Assembly: GCF_046630445.1 (NCBI RefSeq)
Contig: NC_092333.1
Span: 340,704,501-340,768,500, forward strand
DNA: 64,000 nt
Direction of reading: 5' to 3'
Source of the DNA: Rutidosis leptorrhynchoides
Lineage: Eukaryota; Streptophyta; Magnoliopsida; Asterales; Asteraceae
Shown one piece after another: positions 1-10,539 of this stretch. A program made the position numbers and the translations under genes. Positions within the stretch are counted from its first letter, which is position 1; each line of letters starts with the position of its first letter. The notes under the pieces are model-generated. The model worked only from the letters and a program-made list of their open reading frames with translations. It did no database searches and was not told where the DNA came from.

Positions 1-1
1 G

Positions 2-730
2 GGTGAGAACAGAAGAAGGGAAGAGCATGGCGGAAGGGATAACAAAAATCAGTACGGAGACCGGATCACGGAGCATGAGCCAACTCCAGATGTTGTAATC
101 AAAATGGTGTTGTTGAAAGGTAGTCACTATGAGGGCGGTGAGCAGTCTGATAACAATGTTGATAGCTGGAGATATGCTCCAATCATTTTTCAACCAATTC
201 AAAATTGGGCCTTGTCCGTTCAGCCAGTGGTCATTTCAGCAGAAATTGCAAACAAGTTCATCAACCGTATCTATACGGATACTGGTAGTGAAGCTGATAT
301 CATTTATTGGCATTGTTTGAAGACTTTTCCAAGGCATGTGCAGGATAGAGCTAGGCGAACGAGTTTGAAGGTTTCAGGATTGACGGGAGCACCGGTGAAC
401 GCCATGGGGCGAATTCGTTTGGAGGTTGTTATGGGAACATTCCCATTACTAAGAACTGAAACAATCGATTTCATTATTTTGGATGGCAATTCTCGTTTCA
501 ATGTCCTTTTTGGAAGGACAGCGATGGCTAAATTTGGAGCAATTACATCAACTGCTCATGCAGAAATTAGATTCCCAACTCCTAACGGAGTAGCTGCCAT
601 ACATTCACAGTATGTGGCACCAACTAGGGAACGTTCCACATTTGCAAATTTTCCAAATGGTAGAATAAATCAGAGAAGGCGTAATCGGTTATTCAGAGAG
701 GATGAAGTTCAGAAATTTTTCATACCATGA
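2..730 (+). CDS. Gag-protease C-terminal part (retropepsin), partial
   Basis: The frame is open from base 2, so the real start lies upstream; the first internal ATG is at 104. The aspartic protease has its catalytic motif DTGS about 60 residues after that ATG (YTDTGSEADIIY), followed by hydrophobic strands and an FGRTAMAKF segment that corresponds to the flap-distal ILGR-type motif of plant Ty3/gypsy proteases. A basic tail ends at TGA 728-730. The enzyme would cut the Gag-Pol polyprotein inside virus-like particles. No RT follows in this or another frame, so the polyprotein is shorter than a complete Gag-Pol. The catalytic D-T-G is intact. Confidence 0.7.
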   Translation, partial: GENRRREEHGGRDNKNQYGDRITEHEPTPDVVIKMVLLKGSHYEGGEQSDNNVDSWRYAPIIFQPIQNWALSVQPVVISAEIANKFINRIYTDTGSEADIIYWHCLKTFPRHVQDRARRTSLKVSGLTGAPVNAMGRIRLEVVMGTFPLLRTETIDFIILDGNSRFNVLFGRTAMAKFGAITSTAHAEIRFPTPNGVAAIHSQYVAPTRERSTFANFPNGRINQRRRNRLFREDEVQKFFIP

Positions 731-1744
731 TTAAACTTTCAAGCCGGACAGCGCTGGGCGCTTGGCGTGTGAAGACCACTTTGTTAGCATTTTCTGAAGA
801 ACAAAGTTTATCAATTTACTGTAAACCATTGTGGTTATTTTACAGTGCCTATGTTAGCAATTGCATACATTAAACATTCATAATGTTCTAATTAGGCTTG
901 ATCCACCTAAATTCGTCATTAATTGTTTATGTACTGCACAGTATTGATCAATAAAGTTTTATATTTGTCTTATGCAAAGTGCTGCCTGTGACAAATGTAA
1001 AACATTGCATTTATATCCTGCCCACAAAAGGAGAGTATTTTTCTACCTCTGATGGCGGAAGCTTTTGTGTCGGCCATTAAAAGGCACAAGGGATCGGCTA
1101 GAAAATGTTAAAGTTTTACTAGAACGCACCGAGGCAAAAAACAAAAATCAGATACTTGTCATGACAAACATTATAAAAACTTACTTCACAGAACGAAAGA
1201 AGTTTCTATATTTTGAAGGCAAAAATATTTCACAATTCTTCCCCATAAACTTTATGACGGAAGGCATATAACGGACAGGATATTAATTCTTAACCACTAT
1301 TTAAACATACTTCAAAACTATTCCTCATAAACTTTATGACGGAAGGCGTATGGCGGGAAGATTATTACTTTATAATCACTAACCAAAAATATTTCATAAT
1401 TGGTCATCATCAATACGTATGATGGACTCTAATGTCCTACAAATTATTTGAAGGCATGATTTTTGCAGAAGTGTAATTTCAGTTAGATATTATTAATTCA
1501 GCAGAGATTAACAATGCAAGGCATCCACAAAAGAATTACCTCAAACACTTTTCAAAATGCTTTGTTCAGTTATACAATGTACAATTGTACATAAAAATTT
1601 TATAATATGTGCATAGCGGATTTGATTTAAAGCAACATCAAAATATTTGGAGCAAGCATACAAACAAACATAATCATAAACATAGCCATTATTTAGAAAT
1701 AGCAAAGATTATTACAAGCATCATTCAGATAATTTTTACAAAGT
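731..1744 (+). other. Non-coding spacer of the Tat-like element
   Basis: About 1 kb without a supportable ORF. Two imperfect copies of a short block (CATAAACTTTATGACGGAAGG at about 1245-1265 and 1327-1346) form a local direct repeat. The 3' end of the antisense gene enters at 1745. Confidence 0.5.
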
Positions 1745-3859
1745 TCATGAAAACTCTACATCAAGCACATCCTTAGTAGACGACTCTTCCCTGCTACACA
1801 CCTCATCATAAACATCAATTTTAAGATTTATCAGTTTCTCCTTTGCTTCTTCAACCTTCTCCAGGGTTCCAGGTTGTATAAGGTTAGCAATAGTAGGAGG
1901 GAGAGTCTGGTTTGGGGCAAGGCGTCTTGCTAACTTATCTGCCACGTCAAAAATGGAATGGGTGCGAATAGCATCAACGTAATCATTGTAGGGATCCCCA
2001 AAAAGTTTGGATCCAAGAACTTTGGCAATCACACCTGGTATTCCCTTCTTCAGCTCGGCAAAGTTAGCCTCACCGGCCTCCGCCCTCCACAGAAGTTCAG
2101 CAGACTTTTCCCTCTCAGCATTCAGCTGCATCTCCAACTCGCTAGCCTTCAGCTTCTCTTCCTCAACCTTCTTCTTCTCAGCTTCCACCATTCTCTCTTT
2201 CTCCTCTCGCAAAACCACAGCAGCATCTTGAGCACTCTTTAGCTCAGCTTCTTTAGCTTTTAAAGCATCTTGAGCACGTTCAGCATCAATATCTCTTTTG
2301 CGAGCATTTGTACCTTCAGTAATTTCAGAATGGGCTATCTCAAGAATAGACACTTGATGTGTCTGTAGTTGCAGAGAGGCTTTCAGATGGCTCATCAGTA
2401 ACACAGCAGCATCATTAGTTGATTGCCTAAGTTGTTCAGAACGGAGAGCAGCAAAGTAGGGGTTTAACTCAGGAGGAACACAACCCTGTAGTAGAAGAAT
2501 GTTATGGTCAATATCAATAATTCATGTGCAAGCACATGCGTACAAATTGTTTTTTCATTTATACCTGAGGAAGTGTAGTGAAATCTGCACACTTAGTAGC
2601 AGGTTTATTAATAAATGCCTGCAGGGCGGTCAGATGAGCAGGAATTGATGGCTCTTGAACATTTGATGATGTGACCGGAGGGATGGTGGTGCTGGGGGTG
2701 GAGAATGATAGGAGGCGTCGTCTTCCGACCTCTGCTCATGGAACTTAGCTTCATCAAATAGAGTAAATTTCTGCTCAGGAGTTTTCAGAACTTTATCTCC
2801 TTGGCTTTCAAGATTCTCCTCGGGCCTCCACTCACCACCTTTAGTAGCTTTTTCTTGGTTATCATCAGAATCTGCTAAAATTACTAACATAAATAAATTA
2901 GCATTATGAACAAATATAATAGTTATAAGCAAAGATATGTGCAGTATCAAGAAAGGGAAAGTAGGCATACTTCTTCTACGTTTCAGCTTTGGGCTCCCCT
3001 CAGTGCTTTTTTCCCTCTTAGAGCCTATGCTCTTCTTGCATGTCTTTTTGACTGAAGGAGGAGTGGGGAGCGTCTCGCCAGTAATGTCCACTGAGCCTGT
3101 TTTTTGCTGCTCAGTGGTGGTGTCCTCCGTTGTCCGTTCAGAGTCGGACTCACTGTCAGAACTACTATTATTGCTTTCTTCCCCCTTTTCAGCAGCAGCA
3201 GCAGCAGCCTCAGTCTCAGCTGCGATCCTCTCTGCCTCCAGCTCGACAGGCGTCTTATCACGGGCAGTGATAACTAGATCATCTTCAAGCTCGAGGGATA
3301 ACAGAGCAGACCGAACAAGCATTTCGGTGTTTGCTGCACAAATTAAACAAAGGAAAAAATAGCAATATAAGCAACAATAACATAAAATAGACAGACATTT
3401 ATGTATATTAGGATGATCATATCACATCCTACCATTGTTTTTCTGACGGAGTACTGGCACAGAAGTAGTTGGCAACTCCTGGCTTACTCTGCACAACACA
3501 AGAATCCCCTCATACTTTTCATATGATCTGGGCGGAAGGTAGAGATCTTTCAGACGATCTACTATTCGTCTCTCTGCATTGGTTATCTTAACACCCTTTC
3601 CCACTCCAGCATCTAAAGGCTTCCATTTCCGAACAACAGAATACTCTTCCGGAATAACTATCTCGTCAACAAAGAAAAAAGGACTTTTCCAGTCTTTCAA
3701 GTTTGACACTTTATTAGCACCAACAAAATGTGCAATCTTCAAGCCGTCCAAATGGCTCGCCGTTAATGATGATGCCATTGTACTAACCTCAGGCAGATCA
3801 TTGGTTTCTGGAGAAGAAACCTCAACATGTTCTTGGCCACTACTCGGTACAGAAGCCAT
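1745..3859 (-). CDS. Four-exon antisense gene (aORF) of the Tat-like element, one frameshift
   Basis: Reading from ATG 3859, four exons (3433-3859, 2971-3333, 2565-2874, 1745-2485) are separated by short GT-AG introns of 99, 96 and 79 bases. The junction phases match for introns 1 and 2. The product (about 610 residues) has an N-terminal region with an FFFVDEIVIP stretch and an LPPRSYEKYEGILVL stretch, resembling the plant family annotated as putative gypsy-type transposon protein. Next come an acidic Ser/Glu-rich segment, a basic KKTCKKS/KLKRRR patch (possible nuclear signal) and a long Ala/Glu/Lys coiled coil (nt about 1980-2330). Exon 3 is 310 bases and carries a one-base shift near 2690-2720: upstream is read in one frame, the coding-like stretch before the donor in another. 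Function unknown; it may act in retrotransposon biology or be a captured gene. Confidence 0.62.
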
Positions 3860-4040
3860 GGTAATAAAGTAAAAAGATATCAACATGAAAGAAATAGCAG
3901 TAAGATGAAGTGTAACTGACCTTGGAAGATGATAAACCATAAAGAGTTGAAGGTTGAAGAAGGCGATGAAGATTTAGGAAAAAATGTGCTTTTTGGATCT
4001 TGGCAAAGGTAAAAAAAGTGAAGGTAAAAGGGTTATGACG

Positions 4041-4049
4041 ATTTATATA
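4041..4049 (-). promoter_or_regulatory. Candidate TATA box of the antisense gene
   Basis: On the minus strand this reads TATATAAAT within CTCCTATATAAATCGTC, about 180 bases upstream of ATG 3859. That is a normal plant TATA-to-ATG distance, and the strand is that of the spliced antisense gene. Confidence 0.5.
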
Positions 4050-4318
4050 GGAGTTCATCGATGCAATTTTTATGGACACGATTACGCCACGTGTACGGGC
4101 AAGTTTAAACGTGGGGTACGAAGTAACACTTTTTACACCTGGAGGCGCGTGGAGATTCTCAACCATTTAAAATTAATCATCACAGCGTCAGTAAATTTCG
4201 TCTGCAATTAATGCCTGTAACGTTTTTCCCGATGCAAATGGCAAATGTGAAGACTAGTTTGGCATGCATTGGCAGAAGTTTAACAACTTAATCCTTTTTC
4301 AAAAGCTTAAGTCATTAA

Positions 4319-4329
4319 ACTGGGGGGAC
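4319..4329 (+). other. Polypurine-like tract before the 3' LTR
   Basis: An ACTGGGGGGAC tract directly precedes the LTR-like block, where the plus-strand primer of an LTR element is expected. Confidence 0.4.
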
Positions 4330-4333
4330 TTAA

Positions 4334-4830
4334 TGGTGTATCCTATCGTATACACGCATAAAGGCACAATATTCGCATGAAAATAGCATCAGGAACACTG
4401 AGAACAATGGTTTTGTGACACTGTCCGTCAAGCGTTCTCCGCTGTGCAGGCTGCTTGCGTCATGCATAAGCCCTGAAGGCCACCTAGCGCTTAAGCCATG
4501 GACGGAGAGCGCCACATTCAGCGCATATTTCGGATCACGAATAACAGAACGTATCATCATCTGACACGTGTTCCCGAACAATCCGGTGGATCTATCACTA
4601 TAAATAGACCCCTTGGGTAGTCATTTTATTTCATTCAGACATTCTAATAACTTGTGAGCAGATACTTCACCTTTCTCTATCACATAGTACTTTCTCTCAC
4701 TAGAAGTCATCCGGCTAACAGCTAAACGCTAAACGGACAACAGATTGATTAAGCCACCCCACAGATTTCCAGATTTGTGTACCGGGTCTGCAGGGATTAT
4801 TTCCCAAGGGTAAAAATCCATCGGCAACAC
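4334..4830 (+). repeat. 3' LTR of the Tat-like element (approximate ends)
   Basis: The block begins just after the purine tract, carries a canonical TATA box at 4599-4607 followed by a pyrimidine-rich leader, and ends near the GGGTAAAAATCC segment around 4820. The partner LTR lies outside the window, so both ends are estimates. Confidence 0.45.
4599..4607 (+). promoter_or_regulatory. TATA box of the Tat-like LTR
   Basis: TATAAATAG in the middle of the LTR-like block, followed at the usual distance by a transcript-start-like region (TTTCATTCAGACATT). Confidence 0.55.
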
Positions 4831-5566
4831 TCCCCCACCTTTAGCTAGATCACTTCTAGTATTGTGCTAACACACTAAGCCTTACCTCATAAGGAAATAG
4901 GTGTTAACAACGGAGTATACTTAGACTTTGTGTATTTAACAGAATTGAATGCATACTTGATCCTAGTGGATTACTTGAATTAATATGTTATATTAATTTA
5001 TGAACTTATTTCGGATAGCGAAATAACTAGAAAATGTTACGATTAATTTAATCGCCTAGAAAGCTTTTCAGTTTACGAAACTCAGAAAAAAGATAAAATA
5101 ATTATTTTTAATAATTATTTATTTTATGAAAAACTTATTTAATTTATTATTTATTTAGTAAATTAAACCCGGTGAATTCGTTTCAATGACTGGTTAACGT
5201 TCCGGAGACCCTGGTACGGTTAACGGCACTCGAAACGGACCACGCGCATATAAGAAAATAATGAAACGAATGGTATTTCACTTTTAATAATTATTTTATG
5301 TAATTATTATGTTTTAGGAATACTTCTAATTTATTAGAAGTTTTAAGAATTTAAAATGCGTAGAATTCGCTAAAACGCTCAGTTAACGTTCCAGTTTACG
5401 TTTTCGGCCAACGACACCTAACGGGCTACCATAGAAATGTACCAACTTGTTAGATTCAGCCCAAATACCTTCCCTAAGGCTCTATGGGCCGAAAATCTAC
5501 CTCCCATATCCATTTAGTTCATGTATTGGCCTTTTGATTATTAACCCACTAGTTTAAGGCCCTAAC

Positions 5567-5573
5567 TATATAA
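5567..5573 (+). promoter_or_regulatory. TATA box in the lone LTR
   Basis: TATATAA in CCTAACTATATAAGGGAAG; the best promoter candidate in the LTR and on its strand. Confidence 0.45.
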
Positions 5574-6365
5574 GGGAAGAATAATACACTGCATTTTATT
5601 AATCCTAAACCTAATTAAGAGTAAAATCATGCAGCTATTCCCTCCCTCTTCATCCCCATCGTCGACCACTATAAACCTTAGATCACCATCATTTTTTGCT
5701 TGTTTGCTCTTGCACTCTACACGAACGTTGTTCCTCTTGTCATTCTCTACGAAGATTGGTGCTTTATAGTGTGATGAATCTGTTTCAAAGTTAAACAAAA
5801 ATTGCTAGAGTGAACTAGGAATTGATTGAGGCTTTGATCTTCTGGAATATGTTAGTTTATATGTTACTTGATGTTTTTCATTTGCATGCTAACTTCCGAA
5901 AATGTGATTTTCCATGAGTTATAAGCTTGACCGAATGTCTGTTTGTTGACTAAAACTGAAGGGTCTGTAAACATTGTCTAAACTCTACAAATTGGATAAA
6001 TGAATGTCTTTGATTATTTTACCACTAAAACTTTGAGATGTTTGGAGGAATCTCCAATTTGCCGTTCGTCAAAATCTATTTTCAATAAATTATGAGAAAT
6101 GTTTCAAAACTGACGCGCGTGCAGAAACTGATTTGGTAAACCGTAACTAGACCTTTTCTGAAACCCGACTTGTAGATATCGTATGAGGCCCTAGCCGGAC
6201 TTTTTAGAATCGATTTTGAGTCTAGTTGTGATATGGAGTTTTTCATATTTATATGAGTTATGTGCTAAGAGTTATACTCGTATTTTCCGACGATGCGCGT
6301 ATTTTAAGGACTTGCGATGAACTGCGAATGTACAAATTACTAAACTATGTACTGTAACATGTTGT

Positions 6366-6555
6366 TTGACTTAGGTTTGACATGTTGACCATGATTGCAT
6401 GACTTACTGAGATGTTTGACTTTAGTTGACCACTTTGACCGAGTTGACTTTTGAGTTGACTTTGGTTGACTTTTGTTGACTTGCTTAGACTAGTTGACTT
6501 TTTATTGCATGTTGAGTCAGTCTGAGCACTAGGACTTTGCGAAACTATGGGTTGA
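6366..6555 (+). promoter_or_regulatory. Dense TTGAC (W-box-like) cluster in the lone LTR
   Basis: Twelve TTGAC pentamers occur on the plus strand in about 190 bases (starts near 6366, 6377, 6385, 6416, 6426, 6435, 6444, 6456, 6466, 6476, 6494, 6551). Ten are TTGAC followed by C or T, the core bound by WRKY factors. The cluster lies about 800 bases downstream of the TATA box, so it would be transcribed leader or an internal enhancer. Confidence 0.45.
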
Positions 6556-7504
6556 CATAGTGTGACCTATATGTATACTTAAAATGACCTGTTTGATTAG
6601 GTTGCATTGTTCGATCGTAATTGTTCGACTACAATACGATTTGCTAGGAAATATTCAGTGCTTTTGCTAAGGTGAGTCTACAGTCCCATTTTCATTAACA
6701 TTTTTGGGATGAGATACATGTTGCTTTCGAAATTGTTTCTTAAATTGTTTTTACAGCTATTTTACATATTAGGCACGAGTAACTTAAACGAATATACATA
6801 TGAGTTCAGGTCAAAAATCCCTTAGCTTGGTTATATTAATTACATAACGTAAGCTCGACTTATAGGGACGGTACCGTTAGGTTTGACAAACCTCACCTAA
6901 ACATAATAGGTGCTTATTTTGTTGTTACTTGTACACCTGATCAGTAAATGCTTAGAAAGGGTAAAGGGAAGACGTGTAGCGCTTTAGCTATCCGCGGGTT
7001 AAAGTTTTATAATCAAGTGTTCATGATAAATGTATACTTTTACGAAGCTTTTCAGAAATCTCGTGGCCTAACTTACGATGAATGTTACATAAACTTGGTA
7101 TTTACAAACTTGAAACAAGGCATGGTAATGTATACAAACAGATGAAACAAAAAGAACTTTTTGACGTCACTCACAGTTGAAACTTGACATCTTACAAACA
7201 GTTTATTACTTAGCATTTTGCTATATGCAAACTTTTGAGATTAAATCTTAGTGGTTTATTCTGATAAACGATTTTGAGAAATGATTTTCGACAAACGATT
7301 AATGGAAACTGTTTCATGAAACATACGAGAACTATTTACACAAACCTGTAGATTCACTCAACGTTATGTTGATCCATTTTGAATGTTTTATCTCAGGTAT
7401 TAGTTGCTTCCGCTGTAGAACATTGCTGTTACGTAGAAGTCAGGCCGAGCACTGAGACCAGAGTTAACATTCCGTTAATGGATTTTGACGGGGTGTTATA
7501 CATA

Positions 7505-7707
7505 TTCTGCCTCATTGTTTGATGCATAAAAACAAAATTTGAATGTATACGTATGTTCCTCCCTTTTGGATTGGTAAGTACCAACCCTGCACCTACTCTT
7601 TTATCACTTGATGCCCCATCAGTATGCAATTTCCATATTTGATTATTGTTCTTAGGGGCATGAGAATAATTAATTTTTTTAGTTATTTCCAAAAGAAAAT
7701 CTTCCAT
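7505..7707 (-). pseudogene. RNase H fragment
   Basis: WKLHTDGASSDKRVGAGLVL with the following NPKGRNI matches the start of Ty3/gypsy RNase H, including the first catalytic Asp of the TDGA motif. A one-base shift follows near 7530, after which another frame reads ASNNEAEY with the conserved catalytic Glu. The lone LTR begins right there and cuts the domain. Confidence 0.65.
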
Positions 7708-8200
7708 GGGAATCCTTTAATTGATGCAAGGGTACTTTTGTATTCCTTGCTTTGATAATCACGAAGACGTCTCTTCGTAATCTTTTTGTTTTAGCATCCT
7801 TCGAGCGAGGATTTTTAATTTTGTACCATGGTATTTTTACCTAATAGGATGGGTTTATTTACCCTTTCCTTATTTTGGGTTTTTAATATTTGTGATCACA
7901 TGTGTGGTTGGTATTCCCTTTAGTGGGGAACACTTCGTAATATTTTGGGGATGTGTTTTTAGCCCCAAATCTAGCTAGTGTCGAGGCACCAATTTTTCAT
8001 CTGATTATTTAGTGATTCACTTCATAATGTTGGATTTGATGTGTCATTCGTTTATCAAAACATGCAGGAAGTGCATTAAGTTCTCGAGTAGGAAGTTTAT
8101 AGGCTTCAACTACATTTTATATTTTACTTCGACTACAAAATAAGCATAGACTGATTCCTAATGATGGGATGTCCCACTTTTTTCAGTCGTGTGGGGTAGG

Positions 8201-8473
8201 CTATCCCTTTTCGCTGTCTTTATTGACTGGTTTGCTAATCTCTTCCAAATTCCTTGTTGTCAGCTCGTCAGTTAGGTCATGGAAGTGACGCGCTTTGATT
8301 TCCCTAACAAGTCTTAAACCATCGAACAGCTGATCTTTCATTAAAGCTCGTGGACTTAATGGGGTGACTTCTGTCTCGTCATCTTGCTCCTTCTTGATCT
8401 TTTCTCCTTGTGACACGAAGTTTAATATTATCTTACCTCCAGGTACTTTCCCATAAACGTTTCCATGATACAT
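8201..8473 (-). pseudogene. Protease-RT linker piece, unassigned
   Basis: An acidic then basic 90-residue stretch directly follows the protease C-terminus on the same strand, so it is probably the inter-domain linker of the polyprotein. No RT motif follows; 8200-7708 contains only AT-rich filler without coding signal. Confidence 0.35.
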
Positions 8474-8479
8474 CCCCTA

Positions 8480-9270
8480 GGTTCCTCCATCGATCGTCTT
8501 ATGGCTAGTAAGACCTTCTCTCTATCGTAGGTGGAAGCCAGCGTCCCTATTCCTTCGGAAGTATGGAATTTTACTAACTGATGTATGTTGAGAGTATTAT
8601 TCCCATTTTCCGCATGGCTACTCTTCTAAGCAAGATATTATGTGGGGAAGCAGATCGTATGATGGCAAGGTTGATCATTTCGGTTCTTGAGAATGGTGCT
8701 TCTCTAATGGTAAGTTCCATCTTGATTTCCCAAATGGGCCAACATCTTTCTCCCTAAAATCCTTTCAAGGGAGCTCAGGCTGGTGATAGACAAGTTCTGA
8801 TAGCTAGGTTGAGTTAGGTGAAGAAATGTTCATACATGATGTCGCAGGCGTTTCCTCCGTCGAGGTATATCCTATGAACTCGCCTGTTATAGATCTTTCT
8901 GCTTATAGTGACCAGGAGGTCTGATAAGGTAATAGTGTCCAGTGATGGAAAGACAACTTCATTGTATCCCATGATTCCATAGCTGCTTCCTCTTTTCTTG
9001 TAGGGTTGATACGAATCTATCGTGAAGATGGCTTTGTCTATCTGTGGTTTCTTTTCTTCGTCCAGTGACTCATCTATTTTTTTCTTTCTTCGGGTTTCGT
9101 ATACCCTTGATGATATGGGATAACTTTTCGGATTGAACTGCCTTTTTGATTTCTGTTTGGAGATTGAAGAACTCGTTGGTATCGTGGTCGTAGTCATTAT
9201 GAACATCTTAGAATCTGTTCATATCCTTTGGTTTTCCTTTATTCGACAGTCGTACCGGAGCTTTAAAATG
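8480..9270 (-). pseudogene. Gag tail and retropepsin pseudogene
   Basis: About 9215-9110 encodes a Gag tail in a shifted frame (EFFNLQTEIKKAV then EKLSHIIKG). The protease follows with RRVHRIYLDGGNACDIMY near 8870-8815; the usual D-T/S-G is D-G-G here. Around 8740-8500 the frame carries the C-terminal protease part (SPHNILLRRVAMRKMGI, then KFHTSEGIGT). Several shifts separate the pieces. Confidence 0.6.
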
Positions 9271-9271
9271 A

Positions 9272-10539
9272 TTACCTGCTTTCTCGATGGCCAATATTCC
9301 TTTGGGGATTTATGAGTGTCCCTAACATCCCAGTCCTAGAATCTCTTCTGTACGGCCCAAACTTGTTTCTATTTTGCTCCTTTCCCCCTTCTCTCTGACC
9401 TCTTATTTCGTTTATGTGTTGTTGTCTCATATTGAATAAAGTTTCCTGCGGTTTCTTTAGCATCCAACCAGACATAGGATTTATTTAATAAATCTTCGTA
9501 AGTGGAGGGAAGGTCTCTGCTTAGGTGCTCGATAAGATTACGGACTTTTGATCCGTACAATAACCCCGAGAACCTCTGAGACTCTGGTAGATCTGGAATC
9601 TGTTGGGTTTCGTTGGTGTATCTGACGAGGAAGGCCCTTGTACCTTCATTATCTCTTTGCCTTATGTTGTGAGCTGCCACATGGTTTTTCTTGTGGCGCA
9701 TTTGCTGGCTAAACTTGGATCTAAATCGGCGCTTAAGATCTTCGAAGCTTGAAATTTGAATCCTTGAGGAGAGAATCGAACCAGACTCTGGCGTCACCTT
9801 TCAACATATAGGAAAAAGTGTGACATGCTACTGTTATGCTCCATTTGACATTCTTGATGCCCCTTCGAAGATATTCATGAAGTCATCTGGGTCATCTTTT
9901 CCTTCATAATATACCAGATGAGCTGGTATCTTCATCTCGTCAGGAAATGGACAGCATTGGATGTTTGGAACAAAGGGGGTCTTCTGGTTTCCCCACGGGT
10001 TTTTCTGTGTTCATAGTTTCAAATGGTCGGGTGGTTCCTCCTTGGTTTTATGTCCACACGGTCGGTTGAGGGTTTTGTGGCATATTCCAGGTCTGATGAT
10101 AGTAGAGATTGGTTCCGGGAGCTAGAGGTAGCTTCTGTAAGGTCAGTATGGGCACAGTTCCTACGAAGGTAGGGTTTTGATTCATGCACGATATTCTCTG
10201 AGGCGATACGTATTGATTTTGGGGCAGAAATACGCTCCAATTTGGGTGTTGGGGTGGAACAAAGGTGTTGGGTGTGTGCAGTACTATAGTTGTTGTAGTG
10301 GAGACCATGTTATGGTTATACATGGGACCTGTAGAGATTTCCAAGGTTACCTAAGGTAGTGAGGTGCTAGTAGTTGTTGTATGATGTGCTGTGGTTTGGA
10401 CACGGGGATTTGTGGTGATGCTTGACGTGGGATTCTGGCGTGGTGGTTCTTCTATTTCCATTTCTTCATCGCATTCTTCGCTTTCATACGTCAGCGCCAT
10501 CCTACTTTGAAGGATGCCCGTCATCCTTAGGTCCTTCAT
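9272..10539 (-). pseudogene. Gag pseudogene
   Basis: The core Gag domain is encoded at about 9797-9369: SFEDLKRRFRSKF, then FSQQMRHKK, RDNEGTRAFLVRYTNE, and LPSTYEDLLNKSYVWLDAKE, the typical order of plant Ty3/gypsy Gag. An upstream Pro/Gln/Thr-rich stretch (10344-10048) is the likely N-terminal part. The frame moves at about 9470 and 9320; the following piece continues as a basic linker (QREGGKEQNRNKFGPYRRD). Gag would form the particle shell; this copy cannot. Confidence 0.6.

Larger units (their letters stand above)
1..4830 (+). mobile_element. 3' part of a Tat/Ogre-like Ty3/gypsy retrotransposon
   Basis: In order the segment shows the end of a gag-protease ORF (2-730), a non-coding spacer, a spliced gene on the opposite strand (1745-3859), a purine tract (about 4319-4329) and an LTR-like block with a TATA box. 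Extra ORFs, some antisense, are known in the Tat/Ogre branch of plant Ty3/gypsy elements, so the layout fits that group. No reverse transcriptase, RNase H or integrase lies between the protease and the LTR, so this copy is either deleted or a non-autonomous derivative. The 5' part is outside the window. Lineage is inferred from layout and protease type, not from an RT tree. Confidence 0.6.
4902..7502 (+). repeat. Lone long LTR of a chromovirus-like Ty3/gypsy element
   Basis: The right end reads GGGGTGTTATACA, close to the GGGTGTTACA end common in plant Ty3/gypsy LTRs, and abuts the decayed RNase H relic. A TATA box lies at 5567-5573 (CTATATAAGGG). The left end is placed at TGTTAAC (4902) but is uncertain; candidate flanking bases do not form a clean 5-bp duplication. 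There is no PBS or internal coding region, so it behaves as a solo or otherwise isolated LTR. The AGTGAG/ACAGTCCC and GGGATGAGATACATG blocks near 6670-6722 recall Asteraceae Tekay-type LTRs (from memory). No gene is supported in this 2.6 kb. Confidence 0.5.
7505..10539 (-). mobile_element. Decayed Ty3/gypsy relic (gag-protease-RNase H)
   Basis: Read on the minus strand from about 10.5 kb down, the segment shows a Gag with retrotransposon-gag domain, a Gag linker, a protease in shifted frames, a linker and a short RNase H piece. The RT core is missing between about 8200 and 7707. The relic is cut by the lone LTR at 7502. Many frameshifts make it non-functional. Gag and protease resemble the Tat type. 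Confidence 0.65.

Noticed and set aside
2937-3362. 141-residue Ser-rich plus-strand frame
   Set aside because: Shadow of exon 2 of the spliced antisense gene.
5562-5798. 78-residue minus-strand frame
   Set aside because: Lies in the leader of the lone LTR with no domain or partner.
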